NCBI GenBank assembly: GCA_017427545.1
Contig: JAFRSO010000016.1
Location: forward strand, 1 to 60,632
From: Selenomonadaceae bacterium
GTDB lineage: Bacteria > Bacillota > Negativicutes > Selenomonadales > Selenomonadaceae
Reading direction: 5' to 3'
Length of the DNA: 60,632 nucleotides
Part shown: positions 27,129 to 34,804 of the stretch, in pieces
How the letters are laid out: each line of letters starts with the position of its first letter
How positions within the stretch are numbered: the stretch's first letter is position 1
Position numbers and translations under genes: made by a program
The notes under the pieces: model-generated
The model's input: only the letters and a program-made list of their open reading frames with translations
Database searches by the model: none
What the model was told of the DNA's origin: nothing

Positions 27129-28130
27129 ATGTTTGCAACGATAAGAGCAATTTCAACTTACCTGCCCGCGGCGATTGAAAATAATTCGGAGCTGGTTGAC
27201 GCCCGCTTCATGAAAAAAATCGGCGTGAAGTGTCGACACATATCGGCGAGTGATGAATCCGCAGGCGATTTGGCATTCAATGCCGCCGAAAAACTTTTTG
27301 CCGAACATGACATTAACCGCGACGAGACAGATTTTATTTTACTCTGCACGCAACACCCCGACCATTTGGGCCCGCACACTTCCGCACATCTTCAACATCG
27401 GCTGGGCTTGAAAAAATCCGTCGGCACAATGGATATTTCTCTGGGCTGTTCGGGATATATTTACGGGCTTGCCGTCGCAAAAGGTCTGATTGAAACGGGG
27501 CTTTGCAAAAAGATTCTCTTCATAACCTCAAGCGTCTACACGAAGTATATCAACGTTCGCGATAAATCGACGCGGCCGCTATTCGGTGACGGGGCGACTG
27601 CTACTTGGATTGACGGCGGCGATACGGAAAGTCTTAGGGCGTTCGTATTCGGTTCGGACGGTTCACGCTTTGACAAGCTGATTATTCCCGTCGGAGGAAG
27701 TCGTCACATGCCCCGCGACAATCCCGAAATTTTTTCCACTGACGATAACGGCAACTACCGCTCGAACTACGAAATTTTTATGGACGGCATGGCGATAACT
27801 TATTTCACGTTGCGTGAAGTGCCGCCGCTCATCGAAAATATTTTGAGTGCCGCAAATTTGACACGTGCCGACCTCGACTATTGCATTTTCCACCAAGCCA
27901 ATAAATTCATGATGACTTATCTGCGCGACAAGGCGGGCTTAAATGATGTGCCTTTCCACAACGATATTTCCGAGACGGGCAATTTAGTTTCGGGAAGCGT
28001 GCCGATTGCCATTGAACAGGTCGTTAAAAATGTTGGTTCGTCGAATTTGAAACGCGTCATGCTTGCCGGTTATGGCGTCGGATTGAGTTGGGCAGGCTGC
28101 ATTGCCGATTTGTCGGCTGTTAGGAACTAG
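27129..28130 (+). CDS. FabH-like 3-oxoacyl-ACP synthase III family protein
   Basis: The 333-residue thiolase-fold enzyme has the full KAS III triad: Cys107 in DISLGCSGYIYGL, His255 in FHQANKFM and Asn285 in ETGNLVSGS. Family members condense acyl-CoA with malonyl-ACP or transfer acyl groups. The MFATIRAISTYLPA start and the glycosyltransferase next door suggest a secondary-metabolite or envelope acylation role rather than general fatty acid synthesis; this is inference. AAAGGAG precedes the ATG. The last residues (RN) and TAG stop are repeat-derived. Confidence 0.88.
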   Translation: MFATIRAISTYLPAAIENNSELVDARFMKKIGVKCRHISASDESAGDLAFNAAEKLFAEHDINRDETDFILLCTQHPDHLGPHTSAHLQHRLGLKKSVGTMDISLGCSGYIYGLAVAKGLIETGLCKKILFITSSVYTKYINVRDKSTRPLFGDGATATWIDGGDTESLRAFVFGSDGSRFDKLIIPVGGSRHMPRDNPEIFSTDDNGNYRSNYEIFMDGMAITYFTLREVPPLIENILSAANLTRADLDYCIFHQANKFMMTYLRDKAGLNDVPFHNDISETGNLVSGSVPIAIEQVVKNVGSSNLKRVMLAGYGVGLSWAGCIADLSAVRN

Positions 28131-28190
28131 GAATTAGGAACTGGGAACTAGTAGGGATTAGTTTATCTAGTTCCTAGTTCCTAGTTCCTA
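28120..28190. repeat. Heptamer repeat hairpin (TAGGAAC type), copy 6
   Basis: GTTAGGAACTAGGAATTAGG and GGGAACTAGTAGGGATTAG, a TTTAT loop, then three CTAGTTC units in opposite sense. It encodes the end of the FabH-like protein and reaches the ribosome site of the glycosyltransferase. Confidence 0.88.
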
Positions 28191-28207
28191 CAAGAAGGGA
28201 GATTTCC

Positions 28208-31200
28208 ATGCCTAAAGTCAGCGTAATTTTGACGAGCTACAATCATGCGGCGTACATTGCGGCGACCATTGAAAGTGTCCTCAATCAGTCGTTCGCGGAC
28301 TTTGAACTTTTAATCGTCGACGACGGCTCAACCGATAACAGTCGCGAGATTATCAAGACTTTTGCCGACGAACGCATTAAAACTTTCCTGTACACGGTCA
28401 ATCGCGGTACGGTTATAGCTATCGCTGAAGCCGTCAAAACTGCGCAAGGTGAGTATATCGCCGTACACCATTCCGACGACCTTTGGACTTCCGACAAACT
28501 CGAAAAGCAAGTTTCATTCCTCGACACCAACAAAAATTACGCCGCGTGTTTTACGTGGGTTGAGTTTATTGACACTCAAGGAAATTCGCAGGAGCTTGAC
28601 GCCAAAGACGCTTACAAAAATATTTTTAATCAGCCCAACCGCTCACGTGCAGAGTGGCTGAATTATTTTTTTTACAACGCGAATTGTCTTTGCCACCCCA
28701 GTGCGATGTTGCGGCGTGAAGTTGTGCAAAAGTTTCAGCTTTACGAGACGCATGGTTTTTGGCAGTTGCCGGATTATTTGATGTGGATTCGGCTTTGTTC
28801 GCGGGAAGAAATTTTTATTTTGCCGGAGCGGTTGACGAAATTTAGGTTGCGGCGCACGCGTCAGGAGAATACTTCGGCGACGACCTATGACAAATTGATT
28901 CGGGCTGACTTGGAGAAATTTTTCATTGCCAAAGAGTTTGCCGAATGTTTCACGGACGACAAATTTTTTCTGGAGGTCTTCCCCGACGCCGATAAGTTTT
29001 TGATTGACGGGCAGATTAATCGACGCTTTGCCTTCGCGAAAATATGTCTGGCGCAAAAGAATTCGGCTTGGCAACTGGCAGGTTTGGAGTTGCTGAAAAA
29101 TCTTTTGAGCACTCCCGCCGACGCTACTCAAATCAAAAATCTTTACGACTACGACGAGAAAACTTTTCTGCATGACGGCGGCAGCTTCGACGTGTTCAAT
29201 CTTGAGCAGAAACTTTCCATGCTTCACGCGGAAATTTTTATCGGCGACGAGCAAGAGTTCATCAAGGTTGCGGAAAAAATTATCAGCGTCGACACTTCGG
29301 GGAAATTTTATGCCCGTTTCGACTTCGACATTGACAGCCCGATTAAATTTCTGCGCTTCGACCCCGACACGAATTTTATTTCCGTCAAGATTAATCGCAC
29401 ACTGATTAACGGCGCGGAGTATGACAATTTCAGTGACAATGCGGGCGAAGTCGTCGACGATTTCCGCAGATTTTGGACGATTGACCCGCAAATTATTTTC
29501 GACGTTTCTTTGACAGGGCACGTGACTTTTGAGATTTTCGGCGAGCGTGAAGAAAATTATTCGGCTATCCTCGACCAAACGTTAAAGAATTTTCAGGAGC
29601 AGTCGCAGGAAAATTTGAGTTCGGAAGCTCCAAAGCATGATTGGCTACAAAATTTTCAACGCCGGCTCAAGACTGAAGGTAAGGAAAAATTTCTTTCGGC
29701 AACGCGCCTGCTGTACAAAGCTCTGCCGCTTGACGACGATAAAAAATCCGCGCTCAAGGATAAATTTTACACGAGTTTTGCACCGCTGTTGAAGGATACG
29801 CAGCGTTATAAAATTTGGCAAATGTCGCGCATGTGGCAAGTTGAAATGCCGTCGGAGCAGTTGAATTTTATTTATACTGAAATTTTTGACGGTGAACTTT
29901 TTGAGCAGCCCGGCAAGATTGCAATTCAGGCGCACATTTTTTATATTGACCTGCTTGACGACATGGCGACTTACTGCGCGAACATGCCCTACAAATTCGA
30001 CGCGCTGATTTCTATTGTCGACGAGACTGCCGCCGATAAAGTTCATGCCGCCTTTGAAAAAATTCCCAATGCCGAAAAAGTTATTGTGCGAACCGTTACA
30101 AATCGCGGGCGAGACGTTGCACCGTTCCTCGTAAGTTTTGGTGACATTTTGCCCGAATACGATTTTGCCGCGCACATTCACTCGAAAAAATCTCTCTACA
30201 AGGGCAGTGACCAGCAATCTTGGCGCAACTATCTTTTTGACGCATTGTTGGGAACTCCCGAACATATCAGAAAAATTTTTAAGACCTTCGCGGATGATGA
30301 GACCGTCGGCGTGATTTATCCTCGACCCGCCGCCAACATTCCCTACCCGTCATTCACGTGGCTTTCAAATCGCGAAATCGGCTTGAAACTTTTGACGCGG
30401 GCGGGCATTGCGCCGAATAAAACCGATTACTTCGACTTTCCGGCAGGGACAATGTTTTGGGCAAGGACGCGGGCTTTGAGGAAATTTTTCACGCTCGGCT
30501 TGACGATTGAAGATTTTCCGCCCGAACAGGGACAACTTGACGGGACGATTGCTCACGCCTTTGAACGGTCGATTTTACTTGCCGCGAAGTCGGAGGGCAT
30601 GAGCTACTGCGAATTTGACGGCGACGCTTATTCCGTCAACTGCGGCAACAAAAATTTTTGGCAATATCTTTGCTCCCGCAACTACACCGCTGATGAATTG
30701 GATTGGCTGCTCAATCAAGGCGAGATTGTGACTTTTGCAGTCTTCGATACGCTCATCATGCGCACCGTTGCCGAACCTCATCACGTCCGCGAAATTATTC
30801 GGCTCAAGGTTGAAGATTTTCTTGAACGCGATTTTGACTTCCCGACGTTCAGAGTTGAGGCGGAAGAGCTTGCCCGCCGTGAAAAAATTTCTGACGTGAC
30901 ACTTGACGACATCTATAAAAATTTTTCGGAGCTTACGAAACTCGACGCGGCGACTTGCAAAAAAATTCGCGAGCTTGAGCTTGATACGGAACTCGAATTG
31001 ATTTTGCCGCGTGAAGAGGTTGTCGCCCGGTTCAAGGAAATTATTCGGCGCGGGCATGAAGTTTGGCTGATTTCCGATACTCACCTGCAGACGGTTGAAC
31101 TTGCACGCCTGCTGAAAAAATGCGGCGTCGTCGGCTACAAAAAAATTTTGCTGTCGTGTGAAACGGGGCGTCGAAAGGATACCGGCGAACTTTGGAATCA

Positions 31201-31729
31201 TTTGGCGCGGCAAGGTCTTAGCGGGAAAATAATTCACATCGGCGACAGTGAAAGTGCTGACGCGCAACTGCCCGGCAATTTGAATTTCGGCATTTACCAC
31301 TTGATGAGCGCGCTGAATTTGTTTTCGCAAACGACATTCGGCAGGGTGCTGCTTGAAAAAATCGGCGGAAACATTTCACTTTACGCGGGAATTTGTTTAG
31401 GCGTCGTGCTGGCGAAAAAATTTCAAAGCCCGTCCCGATTGCGAGCAGAATTGACTGACGGGACAAATCGTTTGACTCTGAAGACTTTCCGCGAGGTCGG
31501 ATATTGGCTTTGCGGAGTGCCGCTCCTGAGTCATGAAAATTTGCGTGACGTGTCGGGAAGAGTTTTTGAGACTTGCGACTTTAACGAGTTGCGGAAGGGT
31601 GCCGAGGAATTTTGCCGCGACGTTAAGAAAATTTTCGGCAAGATAATTGAGCGCGTGCCGATTGATAAAAATTTCGTCGACGCGTGGATTGCAGCTTTCA
31701 TGAGCGACGAAAAAATTTTTAAGCATTGA
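28208..31729 (+). CDS. Glycosyltransferase - RgpF - HAD three-part protein
   Basis: The 1173-residue protein joins three activities. Residues 1-~220 are a GT2 family glycosyltransferase (SVILTSYNHAAYI, LLIVDDGSTDN, YIAVHHSDDLW). Residues ~570-795 match the rhamnan synthesis protein F domain (AQAHIFYIDL-like start, VTNRGRDVAPF, DFAAHIHSKKS, FPAGTMFWAR). Residues ~843-1035 form a HAD-like domain (FAVFDTLIMR, VWLISDTHLQ, IIHIGDSESADA). RgpF-type proteins add sugars to rhamnan and O-antigen chains; the HAD part may act on a phosphosugar. No membrane segment is evident. Its FabH-like and tyrosine-phosphatase neighbours suggest a small envelope polysaccharide module. AAGGGAG precedes the ATG. Confidence 0.85.
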   Translation: MPKVSVILTSYNHAAYIAATIESVLNQSFADFELLIVDDGSTDNSREIIKTFADERIKTFLYTVNRGTVIAIAEAVKTAQGEYIAVHHSDDLWTSDKLEKQVSFLDTNKNYAACFTWVEFIDTQGNSQELDAKDAYKNIFNQPNRSRAEWLNYFFYNANCLCHPSAMLRREVVQKFQLYETHGFWQLPDYLMWIRLCSREEIFILPERLTKFRLRRTRQENTSATTYDKLIRADLEKFFIAKEFAECFTDDKFFLEVFPDADKFLIDGQINRRFAFAKICLAQKNSAWQLAGLELLKNLLSTPADATQIKNLYDYDEKTFLHDGGSFDVFNLEQKLSMLHAEIFIGDEQEFIKVAEKIISVDTSGKFYARFDFDIDSPIKFLRFDPDTNFISVKINRTLINGAEYDNFSDNAGEVVDDFRRFWTIDPQIIFDVSLTGHVTFEIFGEREENYSAILDQTLKNFQEQSQENLSSEAPKHDWLQNFQRRLKTEGKEKFLSATRLLYKALPLDDDKKSALKDKFYTSFAPLLKDTQRYKIWQMSRMWQVEMPSEQLNFIYTEIFDGELFEQPGKIAIQAHIFYIDLLDDMATYCANMPYKFDALISIVDETAADKVHAAFEKIPNAEKVIVRTVTNRGRDVAPFLVSFGDILPEYDFAAHIHSKKSLYKGSDQQSWRNYLFDALLGTPEHIRKIFKTFADDETVGVIYPRPAANIPYPSFTWLSNREIGLKLLTRAGIAPNKTDYFDFPAGTMFWARTRALRKFFTLGLTIEDFPPEQGQLDGTIAHAFERSILLAAKSEGMSYCEFDGDAYSVNCGNKNFWQYLCSRNYTADELDWLLNQGEIVTFAVFDTLIMRTVAEPHHVREIIRLKVEDFLERDFDFPTFRVEAEELARREKISDVTLDDIYKNFSELTKLDAATCKKIRELELDTELELILPREEVVARFKEIIRRGHEVWLISDTHLQTVELARLLKKCGVVGYKKILLSCETGRRKDTGELWNHLARQGLSGKIIHIGDSESADAQLPGNLNFGIYHLMSALNLFSQTTFGRVLLEKIGGNISLYAGICLGVVLAKKFQSPSRLRAELTDGTNRLTLKTFREVGYWLCGVPLLSHENLRDVSGRVFETCDFNELRKGAEEFCRDVKKIFGKIIERVPIDKNFVDAWIAAFMSDEKIFKH

Positions 31730-31739
31730 GGAGGCAGTC

Positions 31740-32192
31740 ATGACAAAAATCGTATTCGTTTGCTTCGGGAACATTTGCCGCTCACCAATGGCGGAATTCG
31801 TCATGAAACATTTGGTGACGCAGGCGGGTTTGGAGAAAAATTTTCTGATTGAGTCGGCGGGATGTCATCCGTCAATAGGCACGCCGCTATCAGAGGGCAC
31901 AGCTCGTGAGTTGCGGAAAAATAACGTCCCGTTCACGCGGCGCACGTCGAAACTTTTGCTTGCCAAGGATTATGCGCGATTTGATTATCTTATTGGGCTT
32001 GACCGCTCAAATGTTCGTGACATGAAGGAGATTTGCGGCGGCGACCCTGACGGGAAAATTTTTCTGCTGATGGATTTTGCGGGCGAACATCGCGACGTTG
32101 ACGATCCGTGGTACACCGACGATTATGCCGCAAGTTATCGGGATATTTTAATCGGCTGTGAGGCACTGCTGGAGAGTATCATGCGGGGCTGA
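31740..32192 (+). CDS. Low-molecular-weight protein tyrosine phosphatase
   Basis: The 150-residue protein has the active-site loop VCFGNICRS with Cys8 and Arg14, and the general-acid loop DDPWY near residue 122. Such phosphatases often regulate tyrosine kinases of capsule or exopolysaccharide export. The gene follows the glycosyltransferase by 10 bases with GAGGAGG before its ATG, so it belongs to the same transcript. Confidence 0.93.
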   Translation: MTKIVFVCFGNICRSPMAEFVMKHLVTQAGLEKNFLIESAGCHPSIGTPLSEGTARELRKNNVPFTRRTSKLLLAKDYARFDYLIGLDRSNVRDMKEICGGDPDGKIFLLMDFAGEHRDVDDPWYTDDYAASYRDILIGCEALLESIMRG

Positions 32193-32390
32193 AAAAATTT
32201 TTTAATTTTTTTTTGCCGTCAAGCAGGAATTTTCGCCCTTTGCGTCGAACCACCCCACGGGGTTTGGGGGGTTGGTTAAGAGGCTCCCCCGTTCGAACAC
32301 CCGCCGTCTTTCGGAAAAAGTTGATGACGATGAAGGATGCGGCAGGGGGGGTTGTGCCCTGAAGCAAAAAAAAAAAAAGGGATTGATGAT
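32193..32390. other. Intergenic region with homopolymer tracts and unusual composition
   Basis: The left part is A/T rich (AAAAAATTTTTT, then a nine-T run). The centre contains GC-rich runs around CCCCACGGGGTTTGGGGGG, unlike the neighbours. The right part has a G7 tract at 32345-32351 and an A13 tract at 32366-32378. Open frames on both strands here look non-coding. A transcript start for the HNH-hypDE unit is expected here but no clear promoter was seen. Confidence 0.6.
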
Positions 32391-32717
32391 GTGGAAAGTT
32401 ATCGAGAGACTTGGTTTGAGAACAACGAATCAAATCACGGCTGGTACACTTGTGCGAAGTGCGGGAAAAAGATTCGGAAGGCTGATGCTGACATTGACCA
32501 CATCATTCCACAGAAATATGGCGGTTCAGATAAATTGTTTAACTTGCAGTGTTTGTGCAAGCATTGCAACAGGTCGAAGCAAGCCAGTATGAAAGAGACG
32601 GTGCCCGACTTGGTGAAGACGAATAAGCAGCGGGCTGTTAAAAGCGTGAAGAAAAAGATTGAGAGTGCTGTGACGCACGTCAAGAGTAAAATCACTCCGA
32701 CTAAAAAGAAGAAATGA
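32391..32717 (+). CDS. Small HNH endonuclease-like protein
   Basis: From the GTG at 32391 the protein has 108 residues. It has a zinc-stabilised HNH fold: CAKCGKKIRKADADIDHIIPQ...GGSDKLFNLQCLCKHCNRSK. The DH pair, Asn and two CxxC pairs are all present. A lysine-rich tail follows (KSVKKKIES...TPTKKKK). GTG was chosen because AAGGGA lies eight bases upstream; an ATG at 32337 in the same frame would read through the G7 and A13 tracts and give 126 residues. Family members are nucleases of mobile elements, phages or restriction systems. Its stop is one base from the hypD start, an odd pairing. Confidence 0.75.
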   Translation: MESYRETWFENNESNHGWYTCAKCGKKIRKADADIDHIIPQKYGGSDKLFNLQCLCKHCNRSKQASMKETVPDLVKTNKQRAVKSVKKKIESAVTHVKSKITPTKKKK

Positions 32718-32718
32718 C

Positions 32719-33792
32719 ATGACAGAAAAGATTAAGCGCGTCGAGAGGATTGCGAAGCTCGCGGCGGGCAATAAAAAGTTGCGGCTGATGGAAGTGTGCG
32801 GAACTCACACGGTCGCGATATTTCGTTCAGGGATAAGACAAATTCTTCCGCCGAACATCGAGTTGGTATCGGGGCCGGGCTGTCCTGTGTGCGTAACAAA
32901 TGACGATTACATCGACAAGGCAATAGAATATTCGCGGCGAGGATTCATCGTGGCGACGTTCGGGGATATGCTGAAAGTTCCGGGGACGCGGACGAGTTTG
33001 GCGGCAGTGGCGGCTGAAGGTGCGGACGTGCGGATTGTGTATTCACCGCTGGACTGCATAAAACTTGCGCGTGAAAATCCGACGCGAAAAATAATTTTCT
33101 TGGCAGTGGGATTCGAGACGACTGCACCGACTCAAGCGGCAACGGTCATGGCGGCGAAAGCTCAAGGCATAAAAAATTTGTTCATGCTGTCAGCGCAAAA
33201 GTTGGTACCGCCCGCGCTGAAATTTCTGCTGAACGACGCGGCGGTTAAAGTCGACGGATTCATTTTGCCGGGGCATGTGGCGGTAGTTATCGGGGCGAAC
33301 GCCTTTAATTTTTTGGCGGAAGAATTTCACGTGGCGGGAGCAGTCAGCGGCTTTGAGGCGGAAGAGATTTTGACGGCGATTGAAAGTCTGCTTGAGCAAA
33401 TTGACGGTGGTCGCGCTGAAGTCACGAATAATTATCGGAGTGTCGTCAAAGCTGAAGGCAATGTTGCGGCGAAGAAAATTCTTGCACAGGTTTACGAAGT
33501 TGCGGACGCTGATTGGCGCGGCATTGGGAAAATTCCTGCGTCGGGCTTGAAAATGCGCGAGGAGTTTTCGGCGTTTGACATTGAGCAAGTCGAACCCGTT
33601 ATAATTGAGCGCGTCGAGAAAAAATCTGCGTGTCGATGCGGCGAAGTTTTACGCGGCGTCATCAATCCGACGGAGTGTCCGCTATTCGGCAAGGCATGTC
33701 AACCGCTTCACGCAATCGGCCCGTGCATGGTATCAGTCGAGGGAGTTTGCGCGGCGTGGTTCAAATACGGAGGAAGTAATTTCAGATGGTGA
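32719..33792 (+). CDS. hypD: Hydrogenase maturation factor HypD
   Basis: The 357-residue iron-sulfur protein is the scaffold on which HypC/HypD assemble the Fe(CN)2CO group of NiFe hydrogenases. Conserved cysteines and motifs are MEVCGTHT, SGPGCPVCVT, AVGFETTAPT, GFE at ~215-217, and the C-terminal CRCGEVLRG...CPLFGKAC. It starts one base after the HNH stop. hypE follows after 3 bases. hypA, hypB, hypC and hypF are not in the window. Confidence 0.95.
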   Translation: MTEKIKRVERIAKLAAGNKKLRLMEVCGTHTVAIFRSGIRQILPPNIELVSGPGCPVCVTNDDYIDKAIEYSRRGFIVATFGDMLKVPGTRTSLAAVAAEGADVRIVYSPLDCIKLARENPTRKIIFLAVGFETTAPTQAATVMAAKAQGIKNLFMLSAQKLVPPALKFLLNDAAVKVDGFILPGHVAVVIGANAFNFLAEEFHVAGAVSGFEAEEILTAIESLLEQIDGGRAEVTNNYRSVVKAEGNVAAKKILAQVYEVADADWRGIGKIPASGLKMREEFSAFDIEQVEPVIIERVEKKSACRCGEVLRGVINPTECPLFGKACQPLHAIGPCMVSVEGVCAAWFKYGGSNFRW

Positions 33793-33795
33793 GAT

Positions 33796-34791
33796 ATGGC
33801 TAAGAAAATTTTGATGGCACATGGTGCAGGCGGCAAGTTGAGTGCGGAATTGTTGCACGAGATAATTTTACCCGCCTTTGACAACGAAATATTGCATGAA
33901 CTTCACGACGGCGCGAAGCTTGGCAAGTTGGCGATGACGACCGACAGCTATGTAGTTCGCCCGATTTTTTTTCGCGGCGGGAATATCGGTAAGCTGTCGA
34001 TTTGCGGCACGGTGAATGATTTGGCGGTAACGGGCGCGGTGCCGAAATATATTTCAGCCGGCGTGATTTTGGAGGAAGGCTTTGACTTTGACGACCTAAA
34101 AAAAATTGTCGACTCAATGGCGGCGGCAGCTCGTGAGGCGGAAGTTAAAATCGTCACGGGCGATACAAAAGTTGTCGGACGCGGACAGGCTGACGGAATT
34201 TTCATCAACACGGCGGGCGTCGGTGAGTTGATTGACGGCGTTGACATTTCGGCGAAAAATATTAGTGCGGGCATGAAAGTTTTGGTGTCGGGGACAATCG
34301 GCGATCATGCGACTGCGATTTTGGCAGGGCGTCACGGTTTGGAGTTGCCCGAAAATATTCAATCGGACTGCGCGCCGCTGAATAAAATGATTCGTGAAAT
34401 GCTGACTGTCGAACCGAAAATTTCAATGCTCCGTGACGCGACACGTGGCGGGATTGCGGCGGTGCTCAATGAAATTGCGACTGCTGCGAACGTCGGGATT
34501 TTGCTTGACGAGATGAAAATTCCCGTCCGCGATGAAGTCAAAGGCGTCTGTGATATTTTAGGTTTCGACGTGTTGGAGCTTGCCAATGAGGGAAAAATTA
34601 TCGCAATCGTGCCGGCTGAATCAGCTGATAAAATTCTTGCCGTCATGAGGGAAAATATTTACGGCTCAAATGCGGCGATGATTGGCGAGGTCGTGAAAAA
34701 TTCTGCGGGCAAAGTCGGCTTGAAAACTCCGTTGGGTAGTATCAGGATTGTCGACATGCCGGCGGGAGAATTGGTGCCGCGCATTTGTTGA
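33796..34791 (+). CDS. hypE: Hydrogenase maturation factor HypE
   Basis: The 331-residue PurM/AIR-synthase-like ATPase dehydrates the carbamoyl group delivered by HypF to its C-terminal cysteine to give the cyanide ligand. The tail ends PRIC with the required terminal Cys, and GAGGKLSAELLHEII, TTDSYVV, DLAVTGAVP and TRGGIAAVLNEIA are typical. The ribosome site before the ATG is weak, so it is probably coupled to hypD. Confidence 0.96.
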   Translation: MAKKILMAHGAGGKLSAELLHEIILPAFDNEILHELHDGAKLGKLAMTTDSYVVRPIFFRGGNIGKLSICGTVNDLAVTGAVPKYISAGVILEEGFDFDDLKKIVDSMAAAAREAEVKIVTGDTKVVGRGQADGIFINTAGVGELIDGVDISAKNISAGMKVLVSGTIGDHATAILAGRHGLELPENIQSDCAPLNKMIREMLTVEPKISMLRDATRGGIAAVLNEIATAANVGILLDEMKIPVRDEVKGVCDILGFDVLELANEGKIIAIVPAESADKILAVMRENIYGSNAAMIGEVVKNSAGKVGLKTPLGSIRIVDMPAGELVPRIC

Positions 34792-34804
34792 GGAGATGAT
34801 TTTA

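Noticed and set aside
28643..29578. Antisense open frame of 311 residues inside the glycosyltransferase gene
   Set aside because: No ribosome site, no recognisable motif, and the sense strand has clear domains.
32179..32433. Minus-strand open frame across the homopolymer region
   Set aside because: Low-complexity product, no ribosome site, and overlap with the HNH gene; probably non-coding.
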